64,000 nt of DNA from Allobosea thiooxidans (GCF_900168195.1 NZ_FUYX01000003.1:372001-436000), one strand, 5' to 3'; positions 1 to 9,161 are shown, numbered from the stretch's first letter. The notes: generated from the sequence alone by a model not told the origin. A program made the numbers and translations.

Positions 1-312
1 TCGCTGCCGCGGCAGGCGCTGCTGCTGCTGGTCGCCTCGGCCGTGATCGCCTCGCTCGGCGGCTTCATCGGCGTGGCCGCGACCGCGCTGGTCGGCGCCC
101 TGCTCGCCGCCTTCATGTTCAGCGGGCTGTGCCTGCTGCACGACCTCTCGCGTGGCCGCCCCTGGCGGTTGCCGATGCTGATCTCGGTCTATGTCGCGCT
201 CGTCGTGATGCAGGCCGTGCTGACGCCGCTGCTCGCGCTCGTCGGCCTGATCGACACGCTTCTCGGCCTGCGCCGGCGGGCCGCGCTGCCGCCTCCGCCT
301 ACCCATTCCTGA
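1..312 (+). CDS. DUF2232-like membrane protein, C-terminal part
   Basis: The reading frame is open from the first base of the window and ends with TGA at 310-312, so only about the last 103 codons are visible. They are very rich in Leu, Ala and Val and hold at least two membrane-spanning stretches (roughly codons 7-42 and 57-92) followed by a short Arg/Pro-rich tail. No motif identifies the protein by itself. The call rests on position: rhizobial genomes commonly carry a DUF2232 integral membrane protein directly upstream of rplI, and the gap here is only 32 bases. Function is unknown. The true start lies outside the window. Confidence 0.6.
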   Translation, partial: SLPRQALLLLVASAVIASLGGFIGVAATALVGALLAAFMFSGLCLLHDLSRGRPWRLPMLISVYVALVVMQAVLTPLLALVGLIDTLLGLRRRAALPPPPTHS

Positions 313-344
313 AACCCTGACTCAAGACATCAAGGAGAAGACCC

Positions 345-908
345 ATGGAAGTGATCCTGCTCGAACGCGTCGCCAAACTCGGCCAGATGGGCGACATCGT
401 CCGCGTTCGCGACGGCTTCGGCCGCAACTACCTGCTCGCCCGCGGCAAGGCGCTGCGCGCCACCGAGGACAACAAGAAGCGCTTCGAGAGCCAGAAGCTC
501 GAGCTCGAGACCCGCAACCTCGAGCTGAAGTCCGAAGCCGAGTCCGTCGCCGAGCGCCTCAACGGCCAGAGCGTCGTGATCCTGCGCCAGTCGGGCGAGT
601 CGGGCGTGCTCTACGGCTCGGTCTCGACCCGCGACATCGCCGAGGCGCTGTCGGCCGAGGGCTTCAAGGTCGCCCGCAACCAGGTGACGCTGAACCACCC
701 GATCAAGACGCTCGGCCTGCACACCGTCCCGGTCGTGCTGCATCCGGAAGTCGCGGTCACGGTCACCGTCAACGTTGCCCGCTCGGCCCAGGAAGCCGAC
801 CGTCAGGCCGCCGGTGAGAACGTCACCGCCCGCGAGGAGTTCGACCTCGACGATCTCGGCCTCGAGGTCGGCGCGGCGCTGGCCGAGGCCGGCGACGACG
901 AGCGCTGA
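345..908 (+). CDS. rplI: 50S ribosomal protein L9
   Basis: This 187-residue protein begins [17 protein letters not shown], the signature N-terminal fold of L9, with the Gly/Arg-rich rRNA-binding segment ([18 protein letters not shown]) at about residues 20-37. A long charged connecting helix follows (about 40-75) and then the C-terminal domain. L9 binds 23S rRNA near the L1 stalk and helps maintain the reading frame. The last 30 or so residues are an acidic tail that makes it longer than the roughly 150-residue E. coli protein, as is usual in alphaproteobacteria. An AAGGAGAAG ribosome-binding site lies 6 bases upstream of the ATG. A strong terminator follows. Confidence 0.97.
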   Translation: MEVILLERVAKLGQMGDIVRVRDGFGRNYLLARGKALRATEDNKKRFESQKLELETRNLELKSEAESVAERLNGQSVVILRQSGESGVLYGSVSTRDIAEALSAEGFKVARNQVTLNHPIKTLGLHTVPVVLHPEVAVTVTVNVARSAQEADRQAAGENVTAREEFDLDDLGLEVGAALAEAGDDER

Positions 909-932
909 GCCTTACCGCTCCGAAGTCAAGTC

Positions 933-963
933 AAGGGCGCCGTGGCAACACGGCGCCCTTTTC
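933..963 (+). terminator. Rho-independent terminator of rplI
   Basis: A perfect 12-bp stem (AAGGGCGCCGTG paired with CACGGCGCCCTT) closes a GCAA tetraloop and runs into TTTTCG on the plus strand. It begins 24 bases after the rplI stop codon, so it ends the ribosomal-protein transcript before dnaB. Confidence 0.88.
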
Positions 964-1125
964 GTTCCGCGCCTGTGAACTGCGTGGATTGGGCATCGCC
1001 ATGCTGGCAGAAGCTGGCGGAGTGCTAGACTAGGCTATCCCGACTCAGTTGCCGCCATGTGTCTCGCGTCCAGCGGCCAATTGTCGGCTTGAAACGTAAG
1101 TCAGCGCTTACCTATCAAGGCAGCC

Positions 1126-2613
1126 ATGGCCACCGCTACCGCCCTCGTCGCCCGCCTCGACAACCACGAGCCGGAATATCGCGTCCAGCCTCACAACATC
1201 GAGGCCGAGCAAGCACTGCTGGGCGCGATCCTGGTCAACAACGACGCCTTCTACCGCGTCTCCGACTTCCTGCTGCCGGACCATTTCTTCGAGCCGATCC
1301 ACCAGCGCGTCTTCGAGCTGACCGGCAGCCTGATCCGCGCCGGCAAGATCGCGACGCCGATCACGCTCAAGACCTTCGTCAACGACCTCGACCTCGGCGA
1401 GATCACGCCGAGCCAGTACCTCGCCCGGCTCGCGGCCGAGGCGACGACCGTGATCAACGCCGGCGACTACGGCCGCACGATCTACGACCTCGCCGTGCGC
1501 CGGCAGCTCATCGGCGTCGGCGAGGACCTGGTCAACGTCGCCTATGACGCGCCGGTCGAGATGGCGCCGCGCGAGCAGATCGAGGAAGCCGAGCGCAAGC
1601 TCTACGAGCTCGCGGAAAAGGGCCGCTACGAGGGCGGCTTCCAGAAATTCGACGGGGCGCTGCGCCTCGCCATCGACATGGCCGCAAGCGCGTATCAGCG
1701 CGCCGGCGGCCTCTCCGGCATCTCGACGGGCCTGCGCGACGTCGACCAGCGCATGGGCGGCCTGCAGCGCTCGGACCTGCTCGTGCTCGCCGGCCGCCCC
1801 GCCATGGGCAAGACCTCGCTCGCCACCAACATCGCCTTCAACATCGCCAAGGCCTGGCGCGGGGAGCGGCAGGAGGACGGCACGATCAAGACGGTCGACG
1901 GCGGCATCGTCGGCTTCTTCTCGCTCGAAATGTCGGCCGACCAGCTCGCGACGCGTATCGTCGCCGAACAGTCGAGCATCTCCTCCTACAAGATCAGGCA
2001 GGGCCGCATCACCGAGGGCGACTTCGCCCGGCTGACCGACGTCGCCGCGCAGATCGAGAAGCTGCCGCTCTATATCGACCAGACCGGCGGCATCTCGATC
2101 GCCCAGCTGATGGCCCGTGCCCGGCGCCTCAAGCGCCAGAAGGGGCTCGACGTCCTGTTCATCGACTATCTCCAGCTCCTCTCCGGCTCGGCCAAGGCCG
2201 GCCAGAACCGCGTGCAGGAGCTGACCGAGATCACCACCAGCCTGAAGGCGCTGGCGAAGGAGCTGAACGTCCCGATCATCGCGCTCTCCCAGCTCTCGCG
2301 CCAGGTCGAGAATCGCGACGACAAGCGGCCCCAGCTCTCGGACCTGCGCGAATCCGGCTCGATCGAGCAGGACGCCGACGTGGTGATGTTCGTCTACCGC
2401 GAGGAATACTACCTCAAGGGCAAGGAGCCGCGGCCCGGCACCGAAGAGCACAACAAGTGGCAGATCGAAATGGAAGCCGCCCACGGCGTCGCCGAATTGA
2501 TCATCGGCAAGCAGCGCCATGGTCCGACCGGTGCCGTCGCCCTGCAGTTCGACGCCGACGTGACGCGCTTCTCCGACCGCGCCGACGACCTTCGCCTCCC
2601 GGACCGTGAATGA
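1126..2613 (+). CDS. dnaB: Replicative DNA helicase DnaB
   Basis: DnaB is the hexameric 5'-3' helicase that unwinds DNA at the replication fork and recruits primase. The 495-residue protein has the N-terminal DnaB domain (HNIEAEQALLGAIL at about 23-36), a linker helix and a RecA-like ATPase domain with Walker A GRPAMGKTS near residue 225, Walker B DVLFIDYLQLL and the arginine-finger segment. No intein interrupts it. The stop overlaps the start of alr by 4 bases (ATGA), which implies translational coupling. Placement after rplI is the usual alphaproteobacterial order. Confidence 0.97.
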   Translation: MATATALVARLDNHEPEYRVQPHNIEAEQALLGAILVNNDAFYRVSDFLLPDHFFEPIHQRVFELTGSLIRAGKIATPITLKTFVNDLDLGEITPSQYLARLAAEATTVINAGDYGRTIYDLAVRRQLIGVGEDLVNVAYDAPVEMAPREQIEEAERKLYELAEKGRYEGGFQKFDGALRLAIDMAASAYQRAGGLSGISTGLRDVDQRMGGLQRSDLLVLAGRPAMGKTSLATNIAFNIAKAWRGERQEDGTIKTVDGGIVGFFSLEMSADQLATRIVAEQSSISSYKIRQGRITEGDFARLTDVAAQIEKLPLYIDQTGGISIAQLMARARRLKRQKGLDVLFIDYLQLLSGSAKAGQNRVQELTEITTSLKALAKELNVPIIALSQLSRQVENRDDKRPQLSDLRESGSIEQDADVVMFVYREEYYLKGKEPRPGTEEHNKWQIEMEAAHGVAELIIGKQRHGPTGAVALQFDADVTRFSDRADDLRLPDRE

Positions 2614-3740
2614 TGCCTGCAGATCCGCTCGATCCCGTCGCTCATGGCGCGACCCTGACCATCGACCTCGACGCGCTGGTCGCGAACTGGCGCCTTCTCG
2701 GCGAGCGCGCCGGAACCGAGGCGAGCGCCGTCGTCAAGGCGGACGCCTATGGCATCGGCATCGAGCCCGCGGTGACGGCGCTGGCGCGGGCCGGCTGCCG
2801 GACCTTCTTCGTCGCTCATGTCTCCGAAGGCATCCGCGCCCGCAAGGTCGCGCCCGAGGCGACGATCTACGTACTCAACGGGCTGCTTCCCGGCAGCTGC
2901 GACCGCTATGCCGAGCATGCGCTCTCGCCGGTGCTGGGCTCGCATGAGGAATTGCTCGAATGGGCCTCGTTCCGGCAGACCGGCGCGAAGGTCCGGCCGG
3001 CGGCGCTGCATGTCGACACGGCGATGAACCGGCTCGGCCTCTGGGCCGGCGAGGGGCTGAACCTCGCGCGCGAGCGCTCCGGCGTGATCGCGGCGGCGGA
3101 TATCGGCCTGCTGATGAGCCATTTCGCCTCCTCGGAGGATGAAACCGACCCGGCCAATGCCCGCCAGATCGCTGCCTTCGCCGAGATCGCGGCGGCGCTG
3201 CCGGAGATCCCGGCCTCGCTGAAGAACTCCTCGGGCCATTTCCTCAAGGATTGCCCGTCCTATCAGCTCACCCGGCCCGGATACGCCCTCTATGGCGGCA
3301 ATCCGACGCCCGGCAAGCCCAACCCGATGCGGCCCGTCGTCGGGCTGGAAGCGACGATCATCCAGGTCCGCGAGGTCGAGGCCGGAACCCATGTCGGCTA
3401 TAACGGCCGCTGGACCGCCAAGGGCAAGCGCCGGCTCGCGACGATCTGCCTCGGCTATGCCGACGGCTATCCGCGCAACGGCAGCTGGACCGACACGACG
3501 ACCGGCGGCGCGGCGCTGCTCGACGGCGCCCTGTGTCCCTTCGTCGGCACGGTCTCGATGGATCTGATCATCATCGACGTCACCGAAGCCCCTGCGGGCG
3601 CGGCCCAGCGTGGAGCGCATGTGACGCTGATCGGCGGCCAGCTCGATCTCGAGGCGGTCGGTGCCGGCGCCAAGACGATCGGCTACGAGATCCTGACCAA
3701 TCTCGGCCGGCGCTACGCGCGGCGGTATCTGGGGCTTTGA
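2610..3740 (+). CDS. alr: Alanine racemase, PLP-dependent
   Basis: Alr interconverts L- and D-alanine to supply D-Ala for peptidoglycan. The 376-residue protein carries the PLP-lysine motif VVKADAYGIG (Lys43), then a TIM-barrel domain with HVDTAMNRLG and SGHF motifs, and a C-terminal beta domain with GYADGYPRNG and the SMDLIIIDV strand that holds the second catalytic region. It starts inside the dnaB stop codon (ATGA). Two adjacent ATG codons open the frame (MMPADP), so either methionine could be the actual start. Confidence 0.95.
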   Translation: MMPADPLDPVAHGATLTIDLDALVANWRLLGERAGTEASAVVKADAYGIGIEPAVTALARAGCRTFFVAHVSEGIRARKVAPEATIYVLNGLLPGSCDRYAEHALSPVLGSHEELLEWASFRQTGAKVRPAALHVDTAMNRLGLWAGEGLNLARERSGVIAAADIGLLMSHFASSEDETDPANARQIAAFAEIAAALPEIPASLKNSSGHFLKDCPSYQLTRPGYALYGGNPTPGKPNPMRPVVGLEATIIQVREVEAGTHVGYNGRWTAKGKRRLATICLGYADGYPRNGSWTDTTTGGAALLDGALCPFVGTVSMDLIIIDVTEAPAGAAQRGAHVTLIGGQLDLEAVGAGAKTIGYEILTNLGRRYARRYLGL

Positions 3741-3758
3741 GGCTTTGATGAGCCGCAC

Positions 3759-3973
3759 CGTCATTCCGGGGCATCGCGCAGCGATGAGCCCGGAATCCAT
3801 GACCACGGCCTTCCCGTCATGGTCGGCCTTGTGCCGACCATCCACGTCTTCGTCGATCGAAGGTGGTGTTCAAGGCGTGGATGCTCGCCACAAGGGCGAG
3901 CCTGACGGCGTCTGCAATCCCGTCGCGCTCATGGGTTCCGGGCTCGCGCCTGCGGCGCGCCCCGGAATGACGG
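3759..3973. repeat. Nested palindromic intergenic repeat (family A inside a second element)
   Basis: The gap between alr and radA is filled by two nested palindromes. The outer one begins CGTCATTCCGGGGC and ends GCCCCGGAATGACGG. The inner one is a family-A element with hairpins GGTCGGCCTTGTGCCGACC and GCTCGCCACAAGGGCGAGC. Both ends of each element carry CGTCAT/ATGACGG-like termini. The inner element has evidently landed within the outer one. There is no coding potential. Related elements lie near 13.7, 20.9, 27.2, 33.7 and 63.1 kb. Confidence 0.85.
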
Positions 3974-3986
3974 CGGAGCTTCGCTG

Positions 3987-5387
3987 ATGGCCAAGCGCGG
4001 CCCGACCTATCACTGCCAAGCCTGCGGCGCGGTCTATCACCGCTGGCAGGGCAAGTGCGACGCCTGCGGGACCTGGTCCTCGCTGGTCGAGGACGCGCAG
4101 GCCGCGCCCGTTCCGGGCGGCGGCCGCTCCTCCTCCAGCGGGCGGGCCCGCGGCCGCGTCTTCGCGCTGGAATCGCTGAAAGGCGAGACGCAGGATGCGC
4201 CGCGCATCGTCTCGGGGATCGGCGAGCTCGACCGCGTCACCGGCGGCGGCTTCGTGCCGGGCTCGGTGCTGCTGATCGGCGGCGACCCCGGCATCGGCAA
4301 GTCGACGCTGCTGATGCAGGCCTGCGCGGCGCTGGCCAATGCCGGCAGACGCGTGGTCTACGTCTCGGGCGAGGAATCGACGGGCCAAGTCCGGCTCAGG
4401 GCCGAGCGCATGGGGCTGGCCGAGGCGCCGGTCGAGCTGGCGGCCGAGACCAATGTCGAGGACATCGTCGCCACGCTCGGCCAGGGCCAGCGCCCTGCCC
4501 TCGTCGTGATCGATTCGATCCAGACCATGTGGTCAGGCGAGGTCGAGAGCGCGCCGGGCACGGTGACACAGGTGCGCGGCTCGGCGCAGGCGCTGATCCG
4601 CTATGCCAAGACCAGCGGCGTCTGCCTGATCCTCGTCGGGCACGTCACCAAGGACGGCCAGATCGCCGGCCCGCGCGTGGTCGAGCACATGGTCGACGCC
4701 GTGCTCTCCTTCGAGGGCGAAGGCGCCCATGCCTTCCGCGTCCTGCGCGGCCAGAAGAACCGCTTCGGCCCGACCGACGAGATCGGCGTCTTCGAGATGA
4801 CCGGCAAGGGCCTGTCGGAGGTCACCAACCCCTCGGCGCTCTTCCTCGCCGGCCGCGATCAGCCGGCGCCCGGCGCCGCCGTCTTCGCCGGCATCGAGGG
4901 CACGCGGCCCGTCCTGGTCGAGATCCAGGCCCTGGTCGCGCCGACGGCGCTCGGCACGCCGCGGCGCGCCGTGGTCGGCTGGGAGAACAGCCGGCTCGCC
5001 ATGGTGCTCGCCGTGCTTGAAACGCATGGCGGCCTGCGGCTCGGGCAGCACGATGTCTATCTCAACGTCGCCGGCGGCCTGCGCGTCAACGAGCCGGCAG
5101 CAGATGTCGCGGTCGCGGCGGCGCTGGTCTCCTCGCTCAGCGGCGCGACACTGCCGCCGCAAGCAGTCTATTTCGGCGAGATCGCGCTCTCGGGCGCAGT
5201 CCGGCCGGTCTCGGTCACGGCGGCGCGGCTGCGCGAGGCGGCGAAGCTCGGCTTCGAGGCCGCGCTGATGCCGTCCGGCGGCGCCGACCATGGCGATGGC
5301 GGCGGGCTTAACCTGCGGCGCTTCGGCCATGTCACGGAGCTCGTTGCCGACATCGCGGCCCGCGCGCCCCGCAGAGATGTGAAATGA
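3987..5387 (+). CDS. radA: DNA repair protein RadA
   Basis: RadA is a RecA-related ATPase that promotes branch migration during recombinational repair. The 466-residue protein starts with a zinc finger (CxxC at residues 10 and 13, CxxC at 24 and 27). It continues with a RecA core carrying Walker A GGDPGIGKST near residue 95, Walker B LVVIDSIQTM, and the RadA-specific KNRFGPTDEIG motif near residue 255. It ends in a Lon-like domain without protease residues. Length and layout match the family. It sits 246 bases after alr, behind a repeat element. Confidence 0.96.
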   Translation: MAKRGPTYHCQACGAVYHRWQGKCDACGTWSSLVEDAQAAPVPGGGRSSSSGRARGRVFALESLKGETQDAPRIVSGIGELDRVTGGGFVPGSVLLIGGDPGIGKSTLLMQACAALANAGRRVVYVSGEESTGQVRLRAERMGLAEAPVELAAETNVEDIVATLGQGQRPALVVIDSIQTMWSGEVESAPGTVTQVRGSAQALIRYAKTSGVCLILVGHVTKDGQIAGPRVVEHMVDAVLSFEGEGAHAFRVLRGQKNRFGPTDEIGVFEMTGKGLSEVTNPSALFLAGRDQPAPGAAVFAGIEGTRPVLVEIQALVAPTALGTPRRAVVGWENSRLAMVLAVLETHGGLRLGQHDVYLNVAGGLRVNEPAADVAVAAALVSSLSGATLPPQAVYFGEIALSGAVRPVSVTAARLREAAKLGFEAALMPSGGADHGDGGGLNLRRFGHVTELVADIAARAPRRDVK

Positions 5388-5493
5388 CGTCGCCCGAAGG
5401 GTGACGCAGACGCCGGGAACGCGTATAGCAAAGCCGAAACGGCCGCCCGTTCTGCGGCCGGCCGGCACCAGACCACAGCAGAGCGGCCCTCCC

Positions 5494-6111
5494 ATGCCTG
5501 TCACCATTCTCGATCTCGTCGTCATCGGCGTGGTTCTGATCTCGGCTTTGCTCGCCGCCGTCCGCGGCTTTACGCGCGAAGTGCTTGCGATCGCCTCCTG
5601 GGTTGCTGCCGCGGCAGTGGCCTGGGTGTTCCATCCGCAGCTCCTGCCCTTCGTGAAGCAGTATATCCCGGCAAGCTCGGCGCAGGACACGATCGCGCTG
5701 GTCGCAGCGATCGCCGCGCTCTTCCTGGGCACGCTGATCGTCGTCTCGCTGATCACGGCTCGGATTTCCGATTTCGTGCTGGATTCGCGTATCGGCGCGC
5801 TCGACCGCACGCTCGGCTTCGTCTTCGGCGCGGCGCGCGGCCTGCTGCTCGCGGTGATCGGCTACCTGTTCTTCGCGGCGCTGGTCGGCAACGAGAAGAT
5901 GCCGGTCTGGGCCAAGGACGCCAAGGCCAAGCCGATGCTGGAGGAGACCGGCCGCTCGCTGATCTCCATGCTGCCGCAGGACGTCAACGCCGATTTCATC
6001 AAGAACCTGCTGAAGAAGCAGAAGCCGGAGGAAGGCACCGAGGCCCCGGCAGAGGAGCCGCGCAGCCCAGCCGCGCCGGCACCGGTTGCGCCGGCCCCTG
6101 CCCGTCCCTAA
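5494..6111 (+). CDS. cvpA: CvpA family membrane protein
   Basis: The 205-residue product starts MPVTILDLVVIGVVLISALLA and has four predicted membrane helices in its first 125 residues, including the family-typical VRGFTREVL and DRTLGFVFGAARG segments. A cytoplasmic tail rich in Glu, Pro and Ala follows. CvpA proteins are widespread inner-membrane proteins, linked to colicin V production in E. coli and often found next to purF, as here; their biochemical role is poorly defined. I chose the ATG at 5494 because the upstream in-frame extension to a GTG at 5401 is charged, lacks family similarity and would push the first helix inward. Confidence 0.9.
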   Translation: MPVTILDLVVIGVVLISALLAAVRGFTREVLAIASWVAAAAVAWVFHPQLLPFVKQYIPASSAQDTIALVAAIAALFLGTLIVVSLITARISDFVLDSRIGALDRTLGFVFGAARGLLLAVIGYLFFAALVGNEKMPVWAKDAKAKPMLEETGRSLISMLPQDVNADFIKNLLKKQKPEEGTEAPAEEPRSPAAPAPVAPAPARP

Positions 6112-6151
6112 TTGAGGCGTAGCTTAGCCGTCACAGCGCGTGGAGCTCGAC

Positions 6152-7624
6152 ATGATCTCGCAACCCGAGACTGATACCGCCTTCGATCCCGATGCCGACC
6201 GGCTGCGGGAAGAATGCGGTGTCTTCGGCATCTACGGCCATGCCGACGCGGCCGCGCTGACGGCGCTCGGCCTGCACGCGCTCCAGCACCGCGGCCAGGA
6301 GGCGACGGGCATCGTCTCCTTCGACGGCAAGCGCTTCCATTCGGAGCGCCGGCTCGGCCTGGTCGGCGACGCCTTCTCTGAAGCGAGCGTCATCGACAAG
6401 CTCAAGGGCAAGCAGGCGATCGGCCATGTCCGCTATTCGACGACGGGCGAGACGATCCTGCGCAATGTCCAGCCGCTCTTCGCGGAGCTGCATGGCGGCG
6501 GCTTCGCCGTCGCCCATAACGGCAACCTGACCAACGGGCTGACGCTGCGCCGCAATCTGGTGCGCGACGGCGCGATCTACCAGTCCACCTCCGACACCGA
6601 GGTGCTGCTGCATCTCGTGGCGCGCAGCCGCAAGCAGAATTTCGTCGACCGCTTCATCGAGGCGATCCGCCAGATCGAGGGCGCCTATGCCTTCGTCGGC
6701 ATCACCAACAAGAAGCTGATCGGCGCGCGCGACCCGCTCGGCATCCGCCCGCTCGTGCTCGGCGAGCTCGATGGCTGCCCGATCCTGGCCTCGGAGACCT
6801 GCGCGCTCGACATCATCGGCGCCAAGTTCGTCCGCGAGATCGAGAACGGCGAGGTCGTGATCATCTCCGACAGCGGCATCGAGAGCCACAAGCCCTTCCC
6901 GCCGGCGGCCGAGCGGCCCTGCATCTTCGAGTACATCTATTTCGCCCGGCCCGATTCGATCGTGAAGGGCCGCAGCATCTACGAGCGCCGCAAGGCGATG
7001 GGCGCGGTGCTGGCGCAGGAATCGCCGGCCGAGGCCGATGTCGTCGTGCCCGTGCCGGATTCAGGCGTGCCGGCGGCGCTGGGCTATGCCCAGGCGAGCG
7101 GCATCCCCTTCGAGCTCGGCATCATCCGCAACCACTATGTCGGCCGCACCTTCATCGAGCCGACGCAGAAGGTCCGCGAGCTCGGCGTCAAGCTGAAGCA
7201 CTCGGCCAACCGCTCGGTGGTCGAGGGCAAGCGCGTCGTGCTGGTCGACGATTCGATCGTGCGCGGCACGACCTCGTTCAAGATCGTGAAGATGATGCGC
7301 GAGGCCGGAGCCCGCGAGGTGCATTTCCGTATCTCCTCGCCGCCGATCACCCATCCCGACTATTACGGCATCGACACGCCCGATCGCGAGAAGCTGCTCG
7401 CCGCGACGCATTCGCTCGAGGAGATGCGCCAGTTCGTCGGGGCGGATTCGCTGGCCTTCATCTCGGTCGACGGGCTCTATCGCGCGATGGGGCATGAGCG
7501 GCGGGACCCGACGCGGCCGCAGTTCACCGACCACTGCTTCACCGGCGACTACCCGACCTCGCTGACCGACGTGATCGGCGAAAGCGCCAAGCAGCAGATC
7601 TCGCTGTTGGCGGAAGCCGGCTGA
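6152..7624 (+). CDS. purF: Amidophosphoribosyltransferase
   Basis: PurF makes 5-phosphoribosylamine from PRPP and glutamine, the first committed step of purine synthesis. The N-terminal Ntn glutaminase domain begins at the nucleophile cysteine in REECGVFGIYGH (about residue 21), after a short propeptide. The C-terminal type I phosphoribosyltransferase domain carries the PRPP loop VVLVDDSIVRGTTS near residue 365. The ATG at 6152 has GGAG 8 bases upstream and is preferred; a GTG at 6140 in the same frame is possible. It lies 40 bases after cvpA, a classic pairing. Confidence 0.96.
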   Translation: MISQPETDTAFDPDADRLREECGVFGIYGHADAAALTALGLHALQHRGQEATGIVSFDGKRFHSERRLGLVGDAFSEASVIDKLKGKQAIGHVRYSTTGETILRNVQPLFAELHGGGFAVAHNGNLTNGLTLRRNLVRDGAIYQSTSDTEVLLHLVARSRKQNFVDRFIEAIRQIEGAYAFVGITNKKLIGARDPLGIRPLVLGELDGCPILASETCALDIIGAKFVREIENGEVVIISDSGIESHKPFPPAAERPCIFEYIYFARPDSIVKGRSIYERRKAMGAVLAQESPAEADVVVPVPDSGVPAALGYAQASGIPFELGIIRNHYVGRTFIEPTQKVRELGVKLKHSANRSVVEGKRVVLVDDSIVRGTTSFKIVKMMREAGAREVHFRISSPPITHPDYYGIDTPDREKLLAATHSLEEMRQFVGADSLAFISVDGLYRAMGHERRDPTRPQFTDHCFTGDYPTSLTDVIGESAKQQISLLAEAG

Positions 7625-7641
7625 GCGAAGCTCCATTTCGC

Positions 7642-7760
7642 AGCCCCCATCCTGAGGAGCGGCTCTTGAGCCGCGTCTCGAAGGATGCTTCAGCTTGCGC
7701 GAGGGCCTCCTGGAGCATCCTTCGAGACGCCGCGTGGCGCGGCACCTCGGGATGAGGGCT
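7642..7760. repeat. Palindromic intergenic repeat, family B
   Basis: The left arm reads CATCCTGAGGAGCGGCTC followed by GTCTCGAAGGATG; the right arm has CATCCTTCGAGACGC and ends in GATGAGGGCT. The arms are imperfect reverse complements, and the whole spans the purF-SDR gap. Near-copies lie at 8608 and 14930. Confidence 0.85.
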
Positions 7761-7798
7761 GCGGGAATTGCCCAAGACGTGCTCGGACAGGATCCGCC

Positions 7799-8539
7799 AT
7801 GACCACATCGCTTCAGGGGCGCGTCGCGCTCGTCACCGGCGCCTCGCGCGGCATCGGCCGCGCGGCGGCCCTCGCCTTCGCCCGGGCCGGTGCCCATGTC
7901 GTCGCGCTCGCCCGCACCGCCGGGGCGCTGGAGGAGCTTGACGACGAGATCCGTGAGATCGGCGGCAGCGCCACGCTGGTGCCGCTCGACCTCGCCGATG
8001 CCGGCGCGCTGGAAAAGCTCGGCCCCGTCGTGATGGAGCGCTGGGGCAAGCTCGACATCCTGCTGGCGAATGCCGGCATCCTCGGCCCGCTCACGCCGCT
8101 CGGCCATGCCTCCGAGACCGAATGGGCAAGGGTTCTCGACACCAACGTCACCGCCAATTGGCGGCTGCTCAAATCGCTCGATCCGGCGCTGCGCGCCTCC
8201 GATGCCGGTCGTGTCCTGCTGATGTCGTCCGGCGCCGCGCACAAGTGCCTGGCCTATTGGGGGCCGTACTCGATCTCCAAGGCCGCCGTGGAGGCGCTGG
8301 GGCGCACCTACGCCGCCGAGACCGCGACCACGCCGGTCAAGGTCATGCTGGTCAATCCCGGACCGCTGCGGACTCGCATGCGGGCCGAGGCGATGCCCGG
8401 CGAGGACCCGATGACGCTGAAGACGCCGGAGGATCTGGCGCCGCATCTGGTCAGGCTCGCCTCCCCGGAATGGACCGAGAGCGGCAAGATCTTCGACTTC
8501 CCGCAGGGCAAGGTGCTGAGCCCGCAACTGCCGGCCTGA
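7799..8539 (+). CDS. SDR family NAD(P)-dependent oxidoreductase
   Basis: This is a 246-residue classical short-chain dehydrogenase/reductase. It has the cofactor motif TGASRGIG at residues 13-20, the structural NAG motif in LLANAGILGP, the catalytic serine in LMSSGAAH, and the YxxxK dyad in YSISK with Tyr near residue 157. Substrate cannot be read from sequence. The ATG at 7799 is the first one compatible with the Rossmann start; the in-frame sequence upstream is repeat DNA. An SDR directly after purF is common in rhizobia, though separated here by a repeat. Confidence 0.9.
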   Translation: MTTSLQGRVALVTGASRGIGRAAALAFARAGAHVVALARTAGALEELDDEIREIGGSATLVPLDLADAGALEKLGPVVMERWGKLDILLANAGILGPLTPLGHASETEWARVLDTNVTANWRLLKSLDPALRASDAGRVLLMSSGAAHKCLAYWGPYSISKAAVEALGRTYAAETATTPVKVMLVNPGPLRTRMRAEAMPGEDPMTLKTPEDLAPHLVRLASPEWTESGKIFDFPQGKVLSPQLPA

Positions 8540-8607
8540 GCCGGCGGCGTCAGGCGCGGCTGACAGGAGCGGCGAGTTCTCGCCCCACGGGTTTGTCTCG
8601 CCATTCC

Positions 8608-8721
8608 AGCCCTCATCCTGAGGAGCCGCGAAGCGGCGTCTCGAAGGATGTTCCAGATATCTCCGGAGCCTCCTGAAGCATCCTTCGAGGCGCGCCTGCG
8701 GCGCTCCTCAGGATGAGGGCT
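8608..8721. repeat. Palindromic intergenic repeat, family B
   Basis: This copy has the arms AGCCCTCATCCTGAGGAG and CTCCTCAGGATGAGGGCT around inner GTCTCGAAGGATG and CATCCTTCGAGGCGC segments. It sits between two convergent genes, and its right end overlaps the last codons and stop codon of the Nudix gene. Confidence 0.88.
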
Positions 8722-9145
8722 CGGATCCAACTCGGAGCCCATGCTCCAGCGCGGCCCGCACCAGCGTGATCAGATCGGGGATGGTGAGGTTCGGCAGCGC
8801 CGCCATCTCCTCCAGGCTGAACCAGCGGATCTCGTCATGCTCGTCGACGAGATTGACGGCCGGACCGCCCTCCCAGGCGCTGACGACGTAGATGTGATGG
8901 AGCGCGGCGCCGTTGCGCTCCGGAAACCGCTCCGCCTCCGAGAGGACGCGCTCATAGCGGGTCGGCGTCAACCCGACCTCCTCGCGGCATTCGCGGATCA
9001 GCGCCCGTTCGAGCGCCTCGCCGGGTTCGACCCGCCCGCCGATCGCATCCCAATGGCCGGGCCATGCCCGCTTCCAGACGGCGCGCAAGCCGAGCAGCAC
9101 CTTGCGGTCCCGGTCGACGAAGAGGGCGCTCACCGTCTCGAGCAT
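8708..9145 (-). CDS. Nudix hydrolase
   Basis: The 145-residue protein carries a complete Nudix box at residues 37-59 (GRVEPGEA ... RECREEVGL), the Mg-binding signature for hydrolysis of nucleoside diphosphates linked to another moiety. Upstream of the box, residues 1-36 form the first strands (MLETVSALFVDRDRKVLLG). Substrate is unknown. I start at the ATG at 9145 because the longer frame adds only Arg/Ser-rich sequence overlapping the neighbour. Its stop codon and last few codons (EPSS) are contributed by the family B repeat. It trails the FAD oxidoreductase gene by 16 bases in the same direction. Confidence 0.88.
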   Translation of the reverse strand: MLETVSALFVDRDRKVLLGLRAVWKRAWPGHWDAIGGRVEPGEALERALIRECREEVGLTPTRYERVLSEAERFPERNGAALHHIYVVSAWEGGPAVNLVDEHDEIRWFSLEEMAALPNLTIPDLITLVRAALEHGLRVGSEPSS

Positions 9146-9161
9146 GCGCCCTCCGCGGCCC

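Noticed and set aside
5401-5493. Upstream GTG start for cvpA
   Set aside because: It would add 31 charged residues before the first membrane helix with no family similarity; the ATG at 5494 fits CvpA proteins.
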